Shown: one piece after another, positions 8,911 to 16,455 of the stretch
Layout of the letters: every line of letters begins with the position of its first letter
Numbering within the stretch: position 1 is the first letter of the stretch
Assembly (NCBI GenBank): GCA_001870995.2
Contig: MLAV02000020.1
Span: forward strand, 62,001 to 126,000
Direction of reading: 5' to 3'
DNA length: 64,000 nucleotides
From: Chitinophaga sp. CB10
GTDB taxonomy: Bacteria > Bacteroidota > Bacteroidia > Chitinophagales > Chitinophagaceae
The notes under the pieces: generated by a model
The model's input: only the letters and a program-made list of their open reading frames with translations
The model's database searches: none
What the model was told of the DNA's origin: nothing
Program-made: the position numbers and the translations under genes

Positions 8911-9402
8911 TCATTTGGTGCGGTGGATAAACTCTGTCTTCAAATGTAACCCAAGCTCCTGCTTGGTTTCAGATAATACAAACAGGCTGCGGATCTTCCG
9001 GATATTGTTCAGCTTGGAGAGTTTATTGGAATAAAAGCTGTCGTAGGCTTCCATATCCGCAGTGACGATCTTTAAAAGGTAATCAAACTGGCCGCTCATC
9101 TTATAACATTCCTGCACCTCCGCAAAACTGCGCATGCTTTCCTCAAAAGCCGATAACCTGTCATGCCCGTGCATCTCCAGGGTAACGCTGGTATAGGCCA
9201 CCAGCGCGTTTCCCAGCTTGTGCCTGTTCAGCACGGCAATATAGCCGAGGATGTAACCTTCCGCCTCTAACCGCTTCACCCGCTCAAATATAGCAGTGAC
9301 CGACTTCCCCAGCTTTGCGGCAATCTCCTTGTTGGTGGTGCGCGCATCCTGTTGAAGTATGTCCAAAATACACATATCGAGCATATCGGGGATGAAGGCC
9401 AT
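8911..9402 (-). CDS. Lrp/AsnC-family transcriptional regulator
   Basis: A 163-residue DNA-binding protein. The N-terminal helix-turn-helix (DILQQDARTTNKEIAAKLGK, then SVTAIFERVKRLEAEGYILGY) is followed by the RAM/AsnC effector and oligomerisation domain (KMSGQFDYLLKIVTADMEAY), as in leucine-responsive regulators, which usually sense amino acids and bind as dimers to octamers. It is transcribed divergently from ppsA, sharing a 150-bp intergenic region, so control of ppsA and itself is plausible but inferred. Its effector is unknown. Family assignment is firm. Confidence 0.92.
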   Translation of the reverse strand: MAFIPDMLDMCILDILQQDARTTNKEIAAKLGKSVTAIFERVKRLEAEGYILGYIAVLNRHKLGNALVAYTSVTLEMHGHDRLSAFEESMRSFAEVQECYKMSGQFDYLLKIVTADMEAYDSFYSNKLSKLNNIRKIRSLFVLSETKQELGLHLKTEFIHRTK

Positions 9403-9415
9403 GTCTGATTTTCTT

Positions 9416-9423
9416 CAAAAATA
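9416..9423 (-). promoter_or_regulatory. Candidate -7 box of the Lrp-type gene
   Basis: On the minus strand this reads TATTTTTG, a full match to the Bacteroidota TAnnTTTG box, 13 bp before the start codon. No clear TTG box lies 19 bp further upstream, so the promoter would be weak, leader-poor or activator-dependent. Confidence 0.35.
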
Positions 9424-9532
9424 GGTATCCGGGCACAAATGCTGAAAAAAATTCCGAATCCCTCCCTGAAATCGGATTTGTTTTCGGTACTGGGAATCAA
9501 TCGTTTCCCGAACCGGCATCGGGAGATACCTT

Positions 9533-9550
9533 CATGCTATAAACAGCATG
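9533..9550 (+). promoter_or_regulatory. Small hairpin just before the ppsA start
   Basis: CATGCT, loop ATAAAC, AGCATG forms a 6-bp stem ending 2 bases before the chosen ppsA ATG. A second inverted repeat, TCCCGA (9506-9511) and TCGGGA (9519-9524), lies just upstream. Either could affect translation or mark an Lrp-type binding site. Functional evidence is absent. Confidence 0.3.
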
Positions 9551-9552
9551 TT

Positions 9553-11982
9553 ATGAAGGATCATATAATTCTCCCACTCGAAGCCGTAACGATGGAATCG
9601 TTGCCGCTCGTTGGTGGCAAGTCCGCCTCACTCGGCGAAATGATTGGCAACCTCGCACAGGCAGGTGTGAAGATACCCACCGGCTTTGCCATCACCACCA
9701 AAGCCTACTACGATTTCCTGCATCAAAGCGGACTGGAAGATTATATCCGCGAGCAGATTGCCAATATCGATTTTGAAGATATCACCAGTCTGCGCCGCGC
9801 CGGCATGCGCATACGCCAGGCTATCAGCAGTACCCGCTTTCCGTATGAATTGAGCAGCCAGATAATTGATGCTTATCATGCCTTGTCAAGGGAATACGGC
9901 CAGGAGCAAACGGATGTGGCTGTACGCAGTTCCGCCACTGCGGAAGACCTACCGGACGCTTCTTTCGCCGGCCAGCAGGAAACCTTCCTCAACGTACGCG
10001 GGCCCGTAGCGCTGATCGATGCCGTGCGGAACTGCTTCGCCAGCCTGTTTACGGACCGCGCCATCAGCTACCGCTCCACCTTTGGCTACGATCATTTTAG
10101 TATAGGCTTATCCGTTTGCGTGCAGAAAATGGTGCGCTCGGACCTCGGCGCCTCCGGCGTAGCGTTTTCACTGGATACGGAATCAGGCTTCCGGGATGTA
10201 GTGCTGATCAACGGCTCCTGGGGCCTGGGAGAAATGGTCGTACAGGGAGCTGTCAGCCCGGATGAATTCATCGTCTTCAAACCCTTGCTGGATAAAGGCT
10301 ACACCCCCATCATAGAAAAGAAGCTGGGTAACAAGGATAAAAAAATGGTCTACGGGGAAGGCAGCGACGAGAGAACGAAAATCATCCCGGTAGAAAAGCA
10401 GGCCGTGCATAAATTCTGCCTCAGCGATGAACATATTATCCAGCTGGCCTCCTGGGTGAATTGCATCGAAGCCTACTATTCCGAAAAGAAAGGCCACTGG
10501 TGCCCCATGGATGTGGAATGGGCGCTGGACGGACTCACCAACGAACTATACATCGTACAGGCAAGGCCGGAAACCATTCATTCCCGTAAGGATCACAGCA
10601 AAGTGAAATCCTACGTGATCAACGATAACGGCGCTCCCCGCGAAGAGATCGTCCGCGGCATCGCCGTGGGGGATAAAATAGCCGCAGGCCATGTCAACAT
10701 CCTCTTCTCGCTGGACAACCGGCTCAACGCTGGCCTGGGCTTCCAGCCGGGAGATGTGCTGGTAACCGATATGACCGATCCGGATTGGGAACCCATCATG
10801 AAAATGGCCTCCGCCATCGTCACCAATAAAGGTGGCAGAACCTGCCATGCCGCTATCGTAGCCAGGGAGATGGACATTCCGGCGATTGTAGGCTGCGGCG
10901 ATGCTACGGAAAAGCTCACCTCCGGGCAAGCCATCACCGTCAATTGCGCGGAAGGAACGGAAGGCGTCGTGTACGATGGCATCCTCCCTGTGGAAGAGCA
11001 GGAAATGGACCTTTCACAATTGCCGCAGGTCAACACACAACTCATGCTCAATGTGGGTACTCCTTCCATGGCGTTTCAATATACCCACCTGCCTAACAGG
11101 GGCATTGGACTGGCCAGAGAGGAATTTATCATTAACAATTATATCAAAGCGCATCCGCTCGCATTACTGAACCATAGAGAGCTGAAGGATGCCGATCTCT
11201 CCAAAAAAATAACCCAGCTCATAAAAGGCCATGAGAGCGAATCCGATTACTTTATCAATCAACTCGCCTATGGCGTGGGTAAGATTGCCGCCTCCTGCTA
11301 TCCGGAAAAAGTAATTGTGCGTTTCTCCGATTTCAAGAGCAACGAATACTTCAACCTCCTCGGCGGTAAATATTTCGAACCATCGGAAGAAAACCCGATG
11401 ATAGGCTGGCGGGGCGCTTCCAGGTATTATTCCGAAGCCTACAAACCCGCATTCCGCCTGGAATGTGAGGCCATCCGCAAAGTGCGCGAGCAAATGGGAT
11501 TAACCAATGTAGTAGTCATGATCCCCTTCTGCCGTACGGTGGAAGAGCTGCAGAAAGTCCTGGGCGTGATGGAGGAATTTGGCCTGAAACGCGGGGAAGA
11601 AGGCCTGGAAGTGTACCTGATGGCGGAGCTGCCCAGCAACATCATCATGGCGGAAGAGTTTGCCGCTTATATCGACGGGTTCTCCATCGGCTCCAATGAC
11701 CTCACCCAGCTGACCCTGGGGCTGGACAGGGATTCCAGCATTGTAGCCTCACTATACAATGAAATGAATCCCGCCGTACAACGCATGATTGCGCGACTAA
11801 TCAGCGTAGCCAAGGAAAAAGGTGTGAAAGTAGGCATCTGCGGGCAGGGCCCTTCCGACTTCCCGGAATTCACCCGGATGCTGATCAGCATGGGTATTGA
11901 CAGTATTTCCGTTACGCCGGATGCTGTCACCAAAACCCTGAAAGCTATCCATGAAGCGGAACTGGAAGCAGTAGAAATTTAA
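9553..11982 (+). CDS. ppsA: Phosphoenolpyruvate synthase
   Basis: An 809-residue enzyme that makes phosphoenolpyruvate from pyruvate and ATP (giving AMP and phosphate), the entry to gluconeogenesis from lactate, pyruvate or alanine. The N-terminal ATP-grasp-like domain has VGGKSASLGEM and RSSATAEDLPDASFAGQQET. The central swivelling domain carries the phosphorylated His432 in GGRTCHAAIVAREMDIPAIVGCG. The C-terminal TIM barrel has YLMAELPSN, GFSIGSNDLTQLTLGLDRDS and GICGQGPSD. The frame also opens at 9439, but those 38 residues do not resemble the family and overlap hairpins, so MKDHIILPLEAV is preferred. It is divergent from an Lrp/AsnC regulator. Identification is secure. Confidence 0.95.
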   Translation: MKDHIILPLEAVTMESLPLVGGKSASLGEMIGNLAQAGVKIPTGFAITTKAYYDFLHQSGLEDYIREQIANIDFEDITSLRRAGMRIRQAISSTRFPYELSSQIIDAYHALSREYGQEQTDVAVRSSATAEDLPDASFAGQQETFLNVRGPVALIDAVRNCFASLFTDRAISYRSTFGYDHFSIGLSVCVQKMVRSDLGASGVAFSLDTESGFRDVVLINGSWGLGEMVVQGAVSPDEFIVFKPLLDKGYTPIIEKKLGNKDKKMVYGEGSDERTKIIPVEKQAVHKFCLSDEHIIQLASWVNCIEAYYSEKKGHWCPMDVEWALDGLTNELYIVQARPETIHSRKDHSKVKSYVINDNGAPREEIVRGIAVGDKIAAGHVNILFSLDNRLNAGLGFQPGDVLVTDMTDPDWEPIMKMASAIVTNKGGRTCHAAIVAREMDIPAIVGCGDATEKLTSGQAITVNCAEGTEGVVYDGILPVEEQEMDLSQLPQVNTQLMLNVGTPSMAFQYTHLPNRGIGLAREEFIINNYIKAHPLALLNHRELKDADLSKKITQLIKGHESESDYFINQLAYGVGKIAASCYPEKVIVRFSDFKSNEYFNLLGGKYFEPSEENPMIGWRGASRYYSEAYKPAFRLECEAIRKVREQMGLTNVVVMIPFCRTVEELQKVLGVMEEFGLKRGEEGLEVYLMAELPSNIIMAEEFAAYIDGFSIGSNDLTQLTLGLDRDSSIVASLYNEMNPAVQRMIARLISVAKEKGVKVGICGQGPSDFPEFTRMLISMGIDSISVTPDAVTKTLKAIHEAELEAVEI

Positions 11983-12042
11983 TGATACATATGGCTGCAT
12001 GCGGAATTATTTTACTAAATTTATTAGCAAAATAACATCCGT

Positions 12043-12468
12043 ATGCAGCAACGACTAACACTCATCACCTTAGGCGTGAGAGACCTGAATCGCTCCCTGA
12101 AGTTTTACGAAGAAGGCCTTGGCTGGAAAAAATCTTCCGACAGCCAGGAAGCCGTTGCCTTCTTTTCCCTTGGAGGTATGGTACTGTCCCTATTCGGCTG
12201 GGATGCGCTGGCGGAGGATGCCGGGCAAACGCCGGCAGGAAGCGGCTTCAGGGGCATTTCCCTGGCGTATAATACCCGCAGCCGGGAGGAAGTGGATGCC
12301 GTATTACAACTGGCCGAAAAAGCCGGCGGTAAAATTGTAAAACCCGCTGAAGAGGTTTTCTGGGGCGGTTACAGCGGCTACTTCACCGACCCTGACGGGC
12401 ATTTGTTTGAAGTGGCGCACAATCCTTTCTGGGAAATGAACGAACAGGGCCAGGTATTACTGCCTTAA
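12043..12468 (+). CDS. VOC (glyoxalase/bleomycin resistance-like) family protein
   Basis: A 141-residue protein of the vicinal oxygen chelate fold. LITLGVRDLNRSLKFYEEGLGWK opens the first beta-alpha-beta-beta-beta unit and GGYSGYFTDPDGHLFEVAHNPFW closes the second; the His and Glu in the last strand are typical metal ligands. Members include glyoxalases, dioxygenases and binding proteins, so no specific reaction can be given. It stands 60 bp after ppsA on the same strand and could be read through from it, but no functional link is visible. Confidence 0.85.
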   Translation: MQQRLTLITLGVRDLNRSLKFYEEGLGWKKSSDSQEAVAFFSLGGMVLSLFGWDALAEDAGQTPAGSGFRGISLAYNTRSREEVDAVLQLAEKAGGKIVKPAEEVFWGGYSGYFTDPDGHLFEVAHNPFWEMNEQGQVLLP

Positions 12469-12562
12469 GATATTTCAATCACAGCTACTCCGGGTATTCA
12501 CCCGCCCTGGCTTCCGGAGCATGAAAATGCTGATTATCGGATACCCACACATTGACCGATTT

Positions 12563-12589
12563 ACAGCCGGCACAAAAGGTGCCGGCTGT
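12563..12589 (+). terminator. GC-rich stem-loop after the VOC gene
   Basis: ACAGCCGGCAC, loop AAAAG, GTGCCGGCTGT is a perfect 11-bp stem about 95 bp after the VOC stop. A short T run (12602-12606) lies 12 bases past the stem, so it could be an inefficient terminator of the ppsA-VOC transcript. Confidence 0.5.
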
Positions 12590-12841
12590 GTGGGATCCAG
12601 GCTTTTTCACTCTTCCAGTTCTAAAACATTTACCTGCTATATTCTTATCTACCTCCCCAAAATAATTTTGCAGATTCCCGTAATTTCTCCACATTTACAC
12701 CGTAATTTTTACAACAATGGAATCTGACAATTCGGACATTATTACGTTCCTTACTGCCTACATCTTATCCAAGTTCAACACTTCTCCCCCACGTCCATAA
12801 TTAACATCTGGCATACCTTTTGGATATATAGCGCCACAAAA

Positions 12842-12861
12842 ATTAAAGAGGCCTCTTTAAT
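12842..12861. promoter_or_regulatory. 20-bp perfect palindrome upstream of the SPFH gene
   Basis: ATTAAAGAGGCCTCTTTAAT is perfectly self-complementary over 20 bases with no spacer, 69 bp before the SPFH start codon. A spacer-free dyad of this length fits a homodimeric repressor or activator site better than an RNA hairpin. The cognate protein is unknown. Confidence 0.5.
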
Positions 12862-12930
12862 GCATGTCTTCAGCTATGTAACCAACTGATGTAACCTTTT
12901 CAACACATACATTCTCAACCATCCCTAACA

Positions 12931-14859
12931 ATGAACAACGTATCTGCAATTACGTGGGTAATAGTTATTGCTGTGCCCATACTACTCCTTATTTTGCATA
13001 AGGTATTACTTCGTATATTCTTTGGCGTAGTAATCGTGCCGGAAGACCGTATCGGACTGGTCACCAAAAAATTCGTGCTCTTTGGTAAACAGGAATTACC
13101 GGAAGGCCGCATTATTGCTACGGACGGGCAGGCGGGTTTCCAGGCGCAAACCCTCGCTCCCGGCATCTACTTCTGGCGCTGGTTCTGGCAGTACAGCGTA
13201 TCCTTTCAACCCTTCACCGTCATTCCTACCGGCAAAATCGGACTGGTACTGGCAAAAGATGGTATGGAGCTGGAAACAGGCGCTGTGCTGGCGCGTAAGG
13301 TTGCCTGCGACACCTTCCAGGACGCAGAGGCATTCCTGAAAAACGGCGGCCGCAAAGGCCGGCAGACGGCCATTATCACGCCGGGTTCCTACCGCATCAA
13401 TACTTTCCTGTTCGAAGTGGAGCTGACAGACGCGATTACCGTCCCTGAAAATGCTGTCGGCATCGTGACCACGCTCGAAGGTAAAGCCATTGAGGCCGGC
13501 TCCATCGCAGGCCGGCATATCGACCATCACAACAACTTCCAGGATGTGGACACCTTCCTCCAAAACGGCGGCTACAAAGGGCTACAGGAACAGGTGGTAC
13601 TCGCGGGTTCCTACTTTATCAATCCCTGGTTTGCCCGTATCGAACTGGTGAAAATGACGGAAATCGCTATCGGACATGTGGGCGTAGTGATCTCCTTCGT
13701 CGGTAACGACGGCGTGGACCTCAGCGGCGCTGAGTTCAAACATGGCAACATCGTTTCCAAAGGCCAGAAAGGCGTCTGGGCAGAGCCGCTGGGCCCCGGT
13801 AAATATCCCATCAACCCCTACATCATGAAGGTGGAACTGGTGCCTACCACCAACCTGGTGCTCAACTGGGCCGCTGCCCGCAGCGAAGCGCACCAGCTGG
13901 ATAAAAACCTCTCTACCATCACCGTACGCAGTAAAGACGGTTTTACCTTCAACCTGGACGTGGCGCAGATCATCCACATCCCCACCAACGAAGCGCCGAA
14001 AGTAATTGCGCGGTTCGGTAACATGAGCAACCTCGTTACGCAGGTACTGGAGCCTACCATCGGTAACTACTTCCGTAACAGCGCGCAGGGATCAGATGTA
14101 ATCGGCTTCTTAACCAGCCGTAAAGAGCGGCAGGACAGCGCGAAAGAACATATCGGCCACGTGCTGGAACAATATAACGTGCATGGCGTGGATACCCTTA
14201 TCGGCGACATCGTTCCACCGGAAACACTGATGAAGACCCTCACCGATCGTAAGATCGCAGAGGAGCAGAAAGTGACCTACGATACGGAACGGCTGGCACA
14301 GGAAACCCGTCAGAAACTGGAAAAAGAAACTGCGATCGCAGAAATCCAGAAGGAAATCGTAAAAGCGGATCAGGGCGTATGGATTGCCGAACGCAATGCC
14401 GACGCCGCGGTGAAAAAAGCCACCGGTGACGCCAACAGCGTACGCTTGCAGGCAACCGCCGAAAGCGACCGCATGAAACTGATTGCCGCCGGCGAGGCCG
14501 AAAAAGTACGCCTCCTCGCGAAAGCGGAAGCAGAACGTACGGAATGGACCGCGAAAGCCGATGCGGAAAAAATCTCCCTCATCGGTAAAGCGGAAGCAGA
14601 GAAAATCCTCGCTACCGGCCAGGCCAGCGCCGAATCGTATAAGCTGGCCGTGGAAGCCATGGGCGGCGATAACTTCACCCAATTGAAAGTAATGGAAGCC
14701 ATCGGTACACAAAACATCCGCATCATGCCGGAAGTGCTGATCGGCGGTGGAGGCGATACTGCCAACGGCCCCATGTCCGGACTGCTGGGCTTGAAGCTGC
14801 TGGAAGAAGTAGCGAAACGAAAATCCGAAAAAGATCAAGATATACAACAAGGGCAATAA
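12931..14859 (+). CDS. SPFH/flotillin-like membrane protein with tandem beta repeats
   Basis: A 642-residue protein. Residues 7-33 form one N-terminal hydrophobic anchor. Residues about 35-305 contain about four related beta modules of 60-75 residues, each with an IGLV/VGIV-like strand and ending in PG-Y-(I)N or similar followed by an EVEL-like strand (APGIYFWRWFWQY, TPGSYRINTFLFEVEL, LAGSYFINPWFARIEL, GPGKYPINPYIMKVEL). Residues about 310-440 are the SPFH core. Residues about 440-590 are a long Ala/Glu/Lys-rich coiled coil (KAEAER, KADAEK, KAEAEK), with a Gly-rich tail. SPFH proteins form oligomeric membrane-bound scaffolds. The repeat-SPFH-coil order recalls the major vault protein. It appears monocistronic, flanked by a palindrome and a terminator-like hairpin. 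Confidence 0.85.
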   Translation: MNNVSAITWVIVIAVPILLLILHKVLLRIFFGVVIVPEDRIGLVTKKFVLFGKQELPEGRIIATDGQAGFQAQTLAPGIYFWRWFWQYSVSFQPFTVIPTGKIGLVLAKDGMELETGAVLARKVACDTFQDAEAFLKNGGRKGRQTAIITPGSYRINTFLFEVELTDAITVPENAVGIVTTLEGKAIEAGSIAGRHIDHHNNFQDVDTFLQNGGYKGLQEQVVLAGSYFINPWFARIELVKMTEIAIGHVGVVISFVGNDGVDLSGAEFKHGNIVSKGQKGVWAEPLGPGKYPINPYIMKVELVPTTNLVLNWAAARSEAHQLDKNLSTITVRSKDGFTFNLDVAQIIHIPTNEAPKVIARFGNMSNLVTQVLEPTIGNYFRNSAQGSDVIGFLTSRKERQDSAKEHIGHVLEQYNVHGVDTLIGDIVPPETLMKTLTDRKIAEEQKVTYDTERLAQETRQKLEKETAIAEIQKEIVKADQGVWIAERNADAAVKKATGDANSVRLQATAESDRMKLIAAGEAEKVRLLAKAEAERTEWTAKADAEKISLIGKAEAEKILATGQASAESYKLAVEAMGGDNFTQLKVMEAIGTQNIRIMPEVLIGGGGDTANGPMSGLLGLKLLEEVAKRKSEKDQDIQQGQ

Positions 14860-14889
14860 CGATTGCCCCTTCCGCCATCTATAGCCACC

Positions 14890-14913
14890 GAAGCGCTGCG
14901 TCTGCAGCGCTTC
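14890..14913 (+). terminator. Stem-loop after SPFH gene
   Basis: GAAGCGCTGC, loop GTCT, GCAGCGCTTC is a perfect 10-bp stem 30 bp after the SPFH stop, followed by TCCCATTT. It is probably the 3' end of the SPFH transcript, although the T run is poor. Confidence 0.6.
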
Positions 14914-14947
14914 TCCCATTTAAACAGTGCAGCTGCAAATAAAAAAA

Positions 14948-14969
14948 GGAGTGTACCGCAGCACACTCC
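14948..14969 (-). terminator. Terminator of the PL1 operon
   Basis: GGAGTGT and ACACTCC pair around an 8-base loop. Read on the minus strand, the hairpin is followed by a run of T (14947-14938), a standard intrinsic terminator 21 bp after the PL1 stop codon. Confidence 0.8.
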
Positions 14970-14989
14970 TCCACGTATATACGAAGTAA

Positions 14990-16318
14990 TTACTTCACCA
15001 AACTATTCAAATACACTTCTACATTAGTGTATCCCTTATCCAACTGGTGCCCGTTACCATCCGCAACATGGGGATTCAGGCCGTTGGCTTTTTCCCAGTC
15101 ATCCGGCATCCCGTCATTGTCCCCATCCGGCGGTGCCGGAGCCGATTTCAGCTCCGGGTAGCCGCCTGCTTCGGCAGGGGTATCAATAATACCATTCTGC
15201 TTTTTTCCATTTGTGGAGATGCCTGTTTCCACTTCGCGGACGATCCGCGTATCCACTGCATCCCTGCGAAGGCTCGCGCCGGCGGCAGCCAGTACGGCCT
15301 TATACGCGTTGAGCGCATCGGTAGTGTTTACAGGGCTTACCTCAAACGGCGTTTTCACCAGGGCCGCAGCAGGGTCATTGCATTGTACGCCTCCATCTGT
15401 ATTCTTCGCCGTAACCGCAGGGTCCTGGTAAACGAAATTCCCATCTACATAAAACTGCCCGTATGGTTCCGAAGGATTGATAATCCTGTTTCGCACCTTC
15501 TTCTGCGTAGCAGGGCCGGCTTTGTAATAGTTATTCACCATATTGTAATGCCCTTTTTCACCGCCGTAGGAGCTGTTGAAACCCCAGTTGTACACTACGT
15601 TGTTGCGGTAATCCACCAGCTCATCTTCTGTATTGACCGTTGTGCTGGAACCACTGAAACGGGGATTACGGCTGTTGTTATTCGCAATCAGGTTATGATG
15701 GAAGCTCGCCTTCCTCCCACCCCAGATGCCGCCATAACCATGCGCGCCCTTAATATGGTAAGATTCATTCAACGCTTCTGCCACGAGGCACCATTGCAAA
15801 GTGAAATTGCTGTTGTAATAGAAGGAAGCGCATTCGTCCATCGCCCAGCTGATGGAACAGTGGTCGATGATCACATTATCCGTATTCCTCCCGCCGAGGG
15901 CATCCCCCTCCTTACGGGAATCATCTCCCAAACGGAAACGCATATACCGGATGATCACATTGTTGGCTTCCACATAGGTAGGATAATTACGCACGCAAAT
16001 GCCATCCCCCGGGGCCGATTGCCCGGCAATCGTCAGGTTGCCTTCCTTAATGCGAATAGGAGATTGTAAAGGAATGGTGCCGGACACACGGAATACAATG
16101 ATACGCGGCCCTTTGGCTTCTACCGCCTTGCGGAAACTACCCGGGCCGTCATCTTCCAGGTTGGTGACATAAATGACTTTCCCATTCCGGCCGCCACTGG
16201 CATACCGGCCAAATCCTTCCGCACCAGGAAAAGCCTGCTGCTGCGCAGTTGCATCCGCAGCAAGCAGGCATCCTCCTATCATCATCTGCCAGAAAAAAAA
16301 TTTACTGATGAATTTCAT
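14990..16318 (-). CDS. Secreted pectate lyase, polysaccharide lyase family 1
   Basis: A 442-residue right-handed beta-helix enzyme that cleaves polygalacturonate by beta-elimination. A signal peptide (MKFISKFFFWQMMIGGCLLAADATAQ) precedes FPGAEGFGRYASGGRNGKV and VTNLEDDGPGSFRKAVE, the common PL1 start. NVIIDHCSISWAMDECASFY gives the calcium-binding region, and NNNSRNPRFSG carries the catalytic-type Arg. The C-terminus has DNDGMPDDWEKANGLNP, a calcium-binding-like motif frequent in Bacteroidota polysaccharidases. The frame opens at 16405, but the signal peptide fixes the start at 16318. It is the last gene of the susC-susD operon, separated from the preceding gene by a GC-rich structured spacer. 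Confidence 0.92.
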   Translation of the reverse strand: MKFISKFFFWQMMIGGCLLAADATAQQQAFPGAEGFGRYASGGRNGKVIYVTNLEDDGPGSFRKAVEAKGPRIIVFRVSGTIPLQSPIRIKEGNLTIAGQSAPGDGICVRNYPTYVEANNVIIRYMRFRLGDDSRKEGDALGGRNTDNVIIDHCSISWAMDECASFYYNSNFTLQWCLVAEALNESYHIKGAHGYGGIWGGRKASFHHNLIANNNSRNPRFSGSSTTVNTEDELVDYRNNVVYNWGFNSSYGGEKGHYNMVNNYYKAGPATQKKVRNRIINPSEPYGQFYVDGNFVYQDPAVTAKNTDGGVQCNDPAAALVKTPFEVSPVNTTDALNAYKAVLAAAGASLRRDAVDTRIVREVETGISTNGKKQNGIIDTPAEAGGYPELKSAPAPPDGDNDGMPDDWEKANGLNPHVADGNGHQLDKGYTNVEVYLNSLVK

Positions 16319-16382
16319 ATTACATAACGTATTAAATGTAGCGCAAAGCGCTGCAGTAAAGTCTTGCTTACCCTGTATCCCA

Positions 16383-16419
16383 GGCCGGCTGACCGCCGCG
16401 GTCAACAGTGTTGCCGGCC
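16383..16419 (-). repeat. Nested GC-rich inverted repeats between DUF5123-like and PL1 genes
   Basis: GGCCGGC (16383-16389) pairs with GCCGGCC (16413-16419); inside lies TGACCGC-C-GCGGTCA (16390-16404), a 7-bp palindrome with a one-base centre. Another GGCCGGC follows at 16430-16436. The spacer can fold into a stable structure that could tune PL1 expression or protect the upstream mRNA. Confidence 0.55.
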
Positions 16420-16455
16420 CGGCATATCCGGCCGGCTATCCACCGCTGTAATAAA

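Larger units (their letters stand above)
12469..12930. other. 462-bp intergenic region with two dyad symmetries
   Basis: No credible gene is seen here. It contains an 11-bp GC-rich stem-loop (12563-12589) and a perfect 20-bp palindrome (12842-12861), described separately. The part after the palindrome is a likely promoter and leader for the SPFH gene, but no strong TTG/TAnnTTTG pair stands out. Confidence 0.6.

Noticed and set aside
9439..9552. N-terminal extension of ppsA
   Set aside because: The extra 38 residues do not resemble the family and the region contains inverted repeats and is shared with the divergent Lrp promoter.
12521..12727. Possible 68-codon gene in the intergenic region before the SPFH gene
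   Set aside because: It spans the 11-bp stem-loop, has no recognisable domain, and composition is not gene-like.
16319..16405. N-terminal extension of the PL1 lyase
   Set aside because: A good signal peptide begins at the Met at 16318; the extension would bury it and runs through hairpin DNA.
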